From assembly GCA_037176845.1 (NCBI GenBank), contig JAYKXP010000014.1, positions 620,001-684,000 on the forward strand: DNA of 64,000 nucleotides, in the 5' to 3' direction. This DNA comes from Paramarasmius palmivorus (lineage: Eukaryota; Basidiomycota; Agaricomycetes; Agaricales; Marasmiaceae). Shown here piece by piece: positions 58,111 to 64,000 of this stretch (position 1 is its first letter; every line of letters starts with the position of its first letter). The position numbers and the translations under genes are program-made. The notes beneath the pieces are model-generated. The model ran no database searches. It was not told the DNA's origin and saw only the letters and a program-made list of their open reading frames with translations.

Positions 58111-58233
58111 TGCTGTTTTGTCCTGTTTCTACCAACTTGCGGGCATATGGACGCGTTTTTGGGGAGTATAGGGGTAACGTTGACGAGGTTGTGAGTTGGC
58201 TGAGGCGTAGATGGCAGAGAAACCTTTGAAGCG

Positions 58234-58871
58234 ATGGAAGTACGATGGAGAGGTTGCACTTCGGTTGAGATGTTGGAGTCATTTGTACCTGTAATGCCGG
58301 CGGCAAATTGCAAAAGGGGACATTTCCTCCTTGTCCACAACTCTCGTCACAAGATGGGCTATGACACCCACTGTGTCTACAGTGGGTATGAAGTATCACC
58401 AGAGACATTTATACAATTCGTCTCGAGTCTCCCTCTTACGCGCGAGTGCATTCGACAAGACGGAGACGTGCTATCCAAGCGTGTTCTCGACTATGATATG
58501 TGGAAACGCGATTTGGCGCGGAATGAAAGGTCTTTGACACCGATTGTTCGTCGTGAGTCACCTTTCGAGGTTGGTCTGTGTACCGTCCGTTGACTGCCAA
58601 AGTGAGGTACAAATCTAAAGAAGCTCGTAAACTGGAGGTTCCCCTCATCGACAGGGTAGACAAGATATTCTTCTCTGTTCGAGGAGTACCATACGTGAAC
58701 AGAAGACAGCTAGAACAAACGGATGATACTCGACGTCTCTGGACTGAGACGGAGGTTGACAGAGCAAAGCTTGAGGCGTTTGTACGGCTTGTTAGAGAAA
58801 AAGGTGGAGTCATTGGATCCGGAAGGTGCAACGTTTACAGTCTCGTGTACTTTGCTTTGGGGGTTGATTAA
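58234..58871 (+). CDS. Unknown protein, two exons
   Basis: Exons 58234-58552 and 58603-58871 join in phase (195 residues). Features include SGYEVSPETFIQFVSSL, a basic middle (WKRDLARNERSL), and a charged helix (WTETEVDRAKLEAFVRLVRE) near the C-terminus. I do not recognise a domain. The start may be further downstream (58276), and an upstream exon cannot be ruled out, since the preceding sequence is the kinase remnant. Confidence 0.5.
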
Positions 58872-59392
58872 TGATCATTGACATGATAATCTCCAAGTAC
58901 TAGTTCTAACACTCACTGTAAATATGTCAAGTTGACAATCCGAGCTCAAGCAGAAAGACGTACATGTTACTCCCTTCTCTACCAGACCGCCGTGAACTTG
59001 GATTAGTTTGTCCCGTACATAACCCGTTGTTGCGGTGCGCACTGCGAGGGCAAATCAGTGCCCGGCTCCGATCTGTCGACTCATGTATTTTCCCACGGTC
59101 ACTTCTTTGCTCCTGCTCCGAGCCGCCTCGTCCACTGAACGTTTGAACACTGGACCGCCGGCGGAATCTAGCTTTCATGTACGGCTGCTATCATCCAAGA
59201 TTGCAGGCTTGCTGACCCTGGCAAGAGGCGAAGACCGTTGACGGCTAGGGTAAACCGTAAGCAAGTAGAGCGATATGCTTGAAAGCTGTTCGAATGGTAC
59301 CGTCCCGAAACTTAAACTGGCTTTGATGTGACTCAGCAGGGCGTATAAAGCCAATTCCACTTCAACACCTACTCCCAAGCTTCCCTTCACAC
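58872..59392. other. Intergenic stretch upstream of ARID gene 2
   Basis: Contains a TATA-like GCGTATAAAG about 50 bp before the ARID start. No other feature. Confidence 0.4.
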
Positions 59393-61325
59393 ATGGTTCA
59401 ACATACCGAACACGATCTTGTGCACGGTGTAAAACTAGAGCCAGAGCAGGCAGAGATGGGTTTCGGGCTGGGGCAGTCCCGGGAACCCAACGTATCCAGC
59501 ACTTTCGACAACGATATCTCTCAAGGGCTTGCATCGCTGTCATTGACGGAGAACCAAGCCATGCTAGACAACCTCAACGCGCCTAACGGTTCCATGCATA
59601 TCGTACCCCAACCGCCAATCGGCACCTCGCCGGCCGGTCAGATGGACACGTCTCTCAGACGTACTATCACTGTCTCCGACCTCCAGGAGCGCAGCAAGTT
59701 CATGAGCCAGAACATTCAGAATATCGAGCACCAAATGCACAATCTAGCGTCCGCGCGCGCAGCGATGACAGATCAGCTATTCACACAGAAGATGAGGACG
59801 TTACAGCTTGAAATCACTCAGAGGAAAGAGGGTCTCGCCAAGATTAATCAACTCATTCATAAGATGATCAGCTCTGGGGAAACATCGATGTGAGTAGACA
59901 TGGATGGTTAAGTACAAGTGTTGGCACTGAGTTCTATTCTATCCAGGACTTTACCCCGCCCGCGTAGCCCGCCTAGGGGACCATCATGGGAGGTAAATCG
60001 ATCCATGCCAGCCACTTCATCGTATGCGCCGCTGCCAAATGCACTGGCGTTTGACCATTCTACACCGGGTCTTCCTTTCAACCCTCTCGCTAGTCCCGTG
60101 CCGCCCTTGTCAAAGGAAAGGTTCGACAGTTCATACAAGAGCTTCTGCACGCAAAAGAACATCACGCACGAGCAACGTTTACTTTCGATCGACGACTCTC
60201 ACTATCGATCTCTATGCCCTTCATGTCGAAGTCATGAAAGAAGGAAGTGTTAACTTGGTCTGTAGTGCTCTATTGACAGTTTTACCTCCACGCTAACCTA
60301 GCTCCAAGGTCCAACAAAAGGATCTGTGGCCTATCATTGCCGGTCGATTGGGCTGTGTTCAATTTCCTGGTGAACCGCCGAAGTCAGGACCGGCGGCTGC
60401 CAACCAACTTGCACATGTCTACAGGGAATATCTCATGGAGTTTGATCGCATCTACATGAATTCTTTTGTCGACCAACGACGTAAGAATATGATGTTTGCA
60501 CAACATATGGCGCACAACCCGATCTTCACCAAGTTCACCGCTCCCCAGATCAAGACCCTTGTCGAATGTTCGGACAAATCTGTCCATGAGATGCGAATGG
60601 ACAATATGCCCGAGGAGCTCATACGTGCAGTGGAGGAGCATAGGCAGCAGTTACAAGTATTAGCGCGAGAACAAAGTTTGTTCCGCACAATGTTGACAAT
60701 GAAGCAGGGAGACGGCATCATGCCTATGATCCCTCCTGTAATGGCGGTCAAACCTCCCTTCTGCGGCCCTCCTCAAAATCCCAATATATCTAGAGCTATG
60801 GCTCCTGGCCCATCATTCATACCGGGTAATACAGCCCCTTTGGGTCCGCACCCGACACCACTCCAGCAAGCTCTCCTTGACGTTCATACAATGAGGCAGG
60901 ATTATCTCCAACGATGTAAGCGTTTTCAGTTTCATCTATGGTTCCCCAACTCATTGCTATCACAGGCATACCCAACCTTCAGACGGTTGATGTACCAGCT
61001 GAACAGCGACTCGAGTATAACAGTCTTCTAGAGCAGGTTCATAGTAGAGCCACCGCCATGGAACAGAAACTTTCCTACCTCCATCTAGTGGGGAAGAGCG
61101 AACAAAATACTAGACTTGTCATCTCAAAGGTAGTCAATCCAAATTTTCATGTCTTCGGTTCTTATTTATTAATTATTATTATTATAGGTGATCAATGTAC
61201 AACACCAACGTACAATGATAGGTTACAGCAACCCACGATTCATCATGACTCTAGATGACCTAAGAAAGGCGAATCAAGTCATTCAAACTGCTCTCGATTT
61301 CGTGAGCAATGTCTTCAAAACTTGA
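59393..61325 (+). pseudogene. ARID-domain protein, copy 2, frameshifted within the ARID
   Basis: Exons: 59393-59889, 59947-60257, 60309-60915, 60966-61129 and 61188-61325. The N-terminal exon encodes an acidic leader and a coiled coil (NIQNIEHQMHNLASARAAM). The ARID begins PLSKERFDSSYKSFC as in copy 1. Near 60192-60212 there is one extra base (22 bases where copy 1 has 21), which throws the frame from the DLYALHVEV helix. The phase sum of the first two exons is off by the same one base. After that the copy 1 reading (LWPIIAGRLGCVQFPG, AHVYREYLMEFD) continues with correct phases to the end. It could be a recent lesion, a base error, or a two-isoform locus. The coding is otherwise intact and includes a Pro/Met-rich insert that copy 1 lacks. 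Confidence 0.65.
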
Positions 61326-61436
61326 AGCAACAGCATGGAGGAATTGCTCCGTCTCCGAGCGGGTAATTGAATGATCATGCTACTTTATTACTTGTAAACT
61401 AGTATGGTAAAAAGGAAGATCGTCAGTCCCACCTTA

Positions 61437-61920
61437 CAGCGTTTTCGGAAAACCTTGTCCCAGAGATACAGGGTGTTGGAGGGATGAAAATGTGAAAAAT
61501 AAATAAAATATTTCTTTCGAACCGTCGGTAACATGTCGGTAACGCTCGGTAACGAGTCTTGTATCTTGGCGGAACGAACGCGTACGCTTCCACTGTCCGC
61601 CTCAGGTCCCTCTCCCTTTGCACTCCCTTCGTGTTCGGTCCATTCATCCGTTGTATTGTTCCCATCGGACGTTCCTTTACCGCATGAGCTTTCAGGTCCA
61701 CCCAATATGATTCTGAAGACTCGTCTATGCCTGGAAATGGGCAGACTGCAGTTGACGATCTGAGCTCAGCCTAAGGTACATCATTTTTTACGTTCTTGCT
61801 GCACTCGCTTACATCGGTTGAGCTCGGTCCTGTCGCGTAGAAAATTTTGTAAGTTTATTTTTCAGGTTTTTTGCGTCTGACATTTTGGAATCTTAGGGAC
61901 AAGGTTTTCCGAATACGCTG
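61437..61920. mobile_element. 484-bp TA-flanked MITE-like element
   Basis: Terminal inverted repeats of 25 bp (61437-61461 and 61896-61920), CAGCGTTTTCGGAAAACC..., with one mismatch, flanked by TA (61435-61436 and 61921-61922). It holds no transposase. It is of the same general type as the element at 45674 (TA target, CAG start) but its end sequence differs. It sits right before the broken aminopeptidase P start. Confidence 0.7.
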
Positions 61921-61951
61921 TAAGCTTACCAGTGAAATAGTGCAGTTTGGC

Positions 61952-62071
61952 GAGAAACATGCACCGCTGGACACTACACCTCGTCTTCGTAAAGGATACA
62001 ATTTCTATGTTATCCCCACAGACGACCAATCCGAATATGTATCTCCAACGCTCCTCAGTGGCTGGCGTTGA
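61952..62071 (+). pseudogene. Truncated copy of the aminopeptidase P 5' part
   Basis: Reads EKHAPLDTTPRLRKGYNFYV then PTDDQSEYVSPT, matching residues around 30-70 of the intact gene at 63460 (KKHAPLDTTPRLNAL..., FDFYVVPTDDAHQSEYVSPT). About eleven residues are lost between the two blocks (the SLMKQHG region), and the frame ends at TGA after LLSGW. Confidence 0.75.
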
Positions 62072-62100
62072 AATTTGAAATTTGAGTCAGGGGTCGGATT

Positions 62101-63271
62101 ATGTCACGTTATAAAGGAGTCGCTGAACGAGCGTCTCTCTTCTCCTCCATGGCCATCAAGTACGACTCCATTAATATCAACAGTAACGACGACAAAGAAG
62201 AAGATGAAGAAGACAAATGGGAGAATTATGCCGGAGCTTCATATCTAGACGATCCCGAACCTATCCTTCGGATTCCCGGTTTCGATATCGCTATTGCAGA
62301 CGATGTGCGTTTGGTACTTCCGAAGCAGATTCTTTCTGAGGAGACGCAGCGTCGGATTTGTGAGGAGGTGAAGGGTAGATGTGTTGTTTGTTTTAGGGAG
62401 GCTTCGTATGAGGAAGGTGGACGTGCGATGCCTTTGTTGCATAGGTTGGATGTGAGTCTTGATTGTGTGGTTGTATATATTGTCCACTGACGGTGATACC
62501 TGTACTTAGGCATTATGTGCCTCCGATCAGCAGCTCATTCCGGATGATTTTGAAGTGGATTGTCAGGAGAATGGTCTTTGGCGTGGGTGTTACCATGATT
62601 CTGAAGGTTGATCTGACGATTTTTCGTTCAAGTATGCCAACGCTGTTTCCCGATGATGTTAACTAGCCAATGGGATGGTATGGCGGTATCGTTCTTTTTG
62701 CCTGCTCCTTTGTTGCGATATATCCATAAGCAAGTGAAGGATAGACCTCATACCCCGGTGTATCAGGTACGTCGCTGAGTCTTCGTGTTGTATAGCTTGC
62801 TTGATTATGCGCATGATGTAGATCCTGAGAGAACTCGAAGACCAACCTACGCTCGACGAAGAAGCATTTGCGTTCCTCGGTCTATATAGACTACGCCCAG
62901 CAAGACCTTCGACTAGGGAACTGATTTTTCCTCGTGTTCCGTCGTTCATCGTACGTCAAGCAAGCGATGGGGATCCTCACATCTACGATACGCAATCCAC
63001 TACCACGTCCACGCCTGTCGACGAAGGGACCCCACGAAACCAATACTGGAAGATTCACAAGCCACCTGCTATCATCCTTGGGTTTCTCTTCTCGCGTGTC
63101 AAATCTGTGTTTTATAATGAAAAAGAGGGTGAGTATGTACCCCCTGAGGAATGTGGAGAGTCTGCGAGGTTGTACGTGGCGGTTTTGTTCAATTCGTTGA
63201 ATCGACCAAGGCCAGTGTCGCCTTCGATGGAACTTGAGGGTACTTCTGGGATAGGTGACTCTTCTGGTTGA
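62101..63271 (+). CDS. Double-CxxC protein, copy B
   Basis: Exons 62101-62451, 62510-62582, 62633-62766 and 62822-63271, all in phase, 335 residues. Cys pairs: CVVC (94-97) and CQRC (143-146). The PEPILRIPGFDI stretch precedes them. The second half holds VKDRPHTPVYQ, LRPARPSTRELIFPRVPSF and a conserved PPAIILGFLFSRVK helix. It ends in a Gly/Ser tail. The four cysteines may bind zinc. I do not assign an activity. It lies between the broken and the intact aminopeptidase P copies. Confidence 0.75.
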
Positions 63272-63459
63272 CATGGTCTTTACGAGGCGTCTGTTCTCAA
63301 GACATGTCTCCTGCTTCAATGTCGGACTTGAAGGAATCTCCCAATCCTTGTACCGAATTATACTATCGTGTAATAAATAGCATGGACACGGAAGACCGTC
63401 GGTTCCACCCTTATCAGCAGGCTTATAAGCAGAGTGAGAAAATAACCGAGTTCGCCGCC

Positions 63460-64000
63460 ATGCGTTTCTGTTTCCCCTTGCGTTCATCGCGTCTTTCGAC
63501 GACCTCGACTCTTGTCGACGAGAGCTATCCACAATTTGACTCTGACAAGAAACATGCACCGCTGGACACAACACCTCGTCTCAATGCTCTTCGTAGCCTC
63601 ATGAAACAGCATGGATTTGATTTCTACGTCGTACCGACAGACGACGCACATCAATCTGAATATGTATCTCCAACTGATAAACGACGTCAGTTTATTAGTG
63701 GGTTTACTGGGTCAGCGGGGACTGCTGTTGTTTCTGCTACACAGGCGTGGTTGGTGACTGATTCGAGGTATTGGATACAAGCTTCTGAGGAGATGGATGA
63801 GAATTGGGTGTTGGTGAAAGCTAGATCTCCTGGGTTGCCTAGGGATTGGGTTGAATGGATTACTGTACGTGTTTTCGTCTACTTCTCGATGATGGGTACT
63901 GAGAACGTTTGTAGACTGTTGCAAAGAACTCGGTTATCGGTATCGACCCACGAACGATTTCATACGCGTCTGCCACTACTCTCGCTGCTTCAGTCAACAA
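63460..64000 (+). CDS. Xaa-Pro aminopeptidase (aminopeptidase P), 5' part
   Basis: Exon 1 (63460-63864) and the beginning of exon 2 (63915 onward) are in phase. After a short basic leader the protein reads LDTTPRLNALRSLMKQHGFD, VVPTDDAHQSEYVSPTDKRR, FISGFTGSAGTAVV, ATQAWLVTDSRYWIQASEEM, NWVLVKARSPGLPRDWVEW, and IGIDPRTISY. This is the creatinase-type N-terminal domain of cytosolic aminopeptidase P, which removes the first residue from X-Pro peptides. The metal-binding catalytic domain lies beyond the window. Confidence 0.92.
   Translation, partial: MRFCFPLRSSRLSTTSTLVDESYPQFDSDKKHAPLDTTPRLNALRSLMKQHGFDFYVVPTDDAHQSEYVSPTDKRRQFISGFTGSAGTAVVSATQAWLVTDSRYWIQASEEMDENWVLVKARSPGLPRDWVEWITVRVFVYFSMMGTENVCRLLQRTRLSVSTHERFHTRLPLLSLLQST

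Noticed and set aside
58290..58310. Another TGCCGGCGGCAAA palindrome
   Set aside because: It lies inside the coding exon of the unknown gene at 58234, so it was not counted with the intergenic motif.
1..64000. CRISPR arrays, operons, bacterial-type promoters
   Set aside because: The sequence is eukaryotic; no regularly spaced short repeats of that kind were seen.

Overview
The window is a piece of a basidiomycete genome, most likely from an Agaricomycete mushroom. Genes are dense, lie on both strands and are cut by many 45-65 nt introns with GT-AG ends. The protein families also point there: a multi-pass membrane protein of the DUF6533 style, aromatic amino acid decarboxylases with the large extra C-terminal region known from mushrooms, AIG1-like GTPases, fungal ARID proteins and an MLKL-type N-terminal domain. 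All gene models are splice-by-eye reconstructions. For most of them I checked that exon phases add up; where they do not, I say so.

Layout. 0-8.9 kb: the 5' end of a gene leaving on the left, a damaged MLKL-type domain gene, a double-CxxC protein (copy A), a multi-pass membrane protein, and several short dispersed repeats. 8.9-12.5 kb: a 1026-residue secreted glycoprotein. 14-24.5 kb: an interleaved duplication of two AIG1-like GTPases and two minus-strand proteins (A, B) that start with a short Gly/Asn/Gln-rich motif and continue into a kinase-like core. 24.8-27.2 kb: single-copy housekeeping-like genes (unknown, secreted/anchored, MMTAG2-like). 28-37 kb: twin non-canonical aromatic amino acid decarboxylases. 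37.5-38.4 kb: a 915-bp element with perfect 195-bp terminal inverted repeats. 39.3-48.9 kb: the E family (three copies, one chimera and one 5' remnant), whose members carry a motif like that of A/B. 49.9-51.6 and 59.4-61.3 kb: two ARID proteins. 52-56.4 kb: two more motif/kinase-like genes (C and the internally deleted D). 57.7-58.9 kb: a dead protein kinase and an unknown gene. 61.4-64 kb: a small TA-flanked element, a broken aminopeptidase P start, double-CxxC copy B, and the start of an intact aminopeptidase P that runs off the window.

The region is shaped by segmental duplication followed by decay. Nearly every family has two to five copies, several with a frameshift, stop or internal deletion. 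Paralogous flanks show where mobile elements went in, because the matching copy preserves the empty site.

The most interesting biology is the co-amplification of motif-bearing kinase-like proteins, motif-bearing nuclear-looking E proteins and AIG1-like GTPases, with an MLKL-type domain nearby. By analogy with other fungi this could be an immunity or self-recognition island. That is inference; no gene here proves it.
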